From: Pseudomonas sp. UBA2684
Lineage (GTDB): Bacteria > Pseudomonadota > Gammaproteobacteria > Pseudomonadales > Pseudomonadaceae
DNA: 64,000 nucleotides
NCBI GenBank assembly: GCA_002354655.1
Contig: DELY01000034.1
Span: 1 to 64,000 of the forward strand
Reading direction: 5' to 3'
This document shows, piece by piece, positions 63,575 through 64,000 of the stretch. The notes beneath the pieces are model-generated. The model was given only the letters and a program-made list of their open reading frames with translations, made no database searches and was not told the DNA's origin. The position numbers and the translations under genes were made by a program. The first letter of the stretch is position 1. Every line of letters begins with the position of its first letter.

Positions 63575-64000
63575 TTAACCGAAGAACTTCTGGCCCTTGG
63601 CGGCCATTTCGCGAAGCTTGGCGGTCGGGTGGTACAGCGCGCCCAGATCGGCGTACTTGTCGGCCAGGGCTACGAATTCGGCTACACCGAGGCTGTCGAT
63701 GTAACGCAGCGCACCACCGCGGAAGGGCGGGAAGCCGATACCGTAGATCAGGCCCATATCGGCCTCGGCAGCGGTCTCGACGATGCCGTCTTCCAGGCAG
63801 CGTACGGTCTCCAGGCACAGCGGAATCATCATGAAGTTGATGATGTCTTCATCGGTGACTTCACGCTGCTCGCTGACGATGGACTTGAGCAACTCGTAAG
63901 CCTGCGGGTCGGTGACCTTTTTCGGCTTGCCGCGCTTGTCCATTTCGTAGGCATAGAAGCCCTTGCCGTTCTTCTGGCCCAGACGATTGGCTTCGTACAT
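63575..64000 (-). CDS. fadB: Fatty-acid oxidation complex alpha subunit FadB, C-terminal part only
   Basis: The last 141 residues are in the window and the gene continues past the right edge. [20 protein letters not shown] and the YxxFxAY-like C-terminal 3-hydroxyacyl-CoA dehydrogenase region match FadB. The Met at the edge is internal, not the start. Confidence 0.93.
   Translation of the reverse strand: MYEANRLGQKNGKGFYAYEMDKRGKPKKVTDPQAYELLKSIVSEQREVTDEDIINFMMIPLCLETVRCLEDGIVETAAEADMGLIYGIGFPPFRGGALRYIDSLGVAEFVALADKYADLGALYHPTAKLREMAAKGQKFFG

Overview
The window is chromosomal DNA from a Pseudomonas, judged from gene content and gene order. From about 8.5 kb to the right end it follows a core block that I recall from P. 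aeruginosa: tatD-pilZ-holB-tmk-mltG-pabC-fabF-acpP-fabG-fabD-plsX-rpmF-yceD / maf / sppA-HAD-rluC / rne / murB-ptpA-kdsB-lpxK-exbDB / comEC / lolCDE / sth / nqrABCDEF-apbE-nqrM / gap / mfd / mtiP-nagZ / psrA / lexA-sulA / topA / fadBA. The species cannot be fixed from the sequence alone. Almost all DNA is accounted for by tightly packed, often overlapping genes.

The exception is the left end. Positions 1 to about 5440 are the edge of a mobile island. Three translationally coupled minus-strand genes run inward from the edge: a 462-aa tyrosine recombinase, a 1166-aa second recombinase with six tandem 59-aa repeats and a cysteine cluster, and a 126-aa protein. I recognise them as the gamma-mobile-trio (GMT) set GmtY, GmtZ and GmtX, which marks islands that carry defence and toxin cargo. 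The cargo would lie left of position 1 and is not visible. The island has split a radical SAM gene that sits directly behind moaA: 39 codons remain (5438-5557), and they end right after the last cysteine of the iron-sulfur motif. A 12-bp direct repeat marks the island end.

5.4-9.5 kb: broken radical SAM gene, moaA, a TetR regulator, a class V aminotransferase-like enzyme, a small RNA that looks like RgsA, then tatD. 9.5-22.1 kb: DNA replication accessory genes (holB, tmk), cell-wall and folate genes (mltG, pabC), and the fatty-acid synthesis cluster with its own acpP promoter. The yceD-rpmF-plsX-fabD-fabG and rluC-HAD-sppA transcripts may both start almost at their first start codon. 22.1-25.8 kb: rne, with a leader of roughly 500 nt and a hairpin just before its start codon. 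25.8-38.5 kb: envelope genes (murB, kdsB, lpxK, exbBD, lolCDE), comEC, and two signalling-type genes.

38.6-47.3 kb: energy genes. These are the soluble transhydrogenase and a complete sodium-pumping NADH:quinone reductase operon, together with the flavin transferase ApbE and maturation factor NqrM that it needs. 47.5-64 kb: a long-form GAPDH, mfd, purine salvage and peptidoglycan recycling genes, the divergent psrA/lexA regulatory region with two overlapping PsrA-type palindromes and two SOS boxes, lexA-sulA, topA, and the fadBA beta-oxidation operon cut by the right edge.
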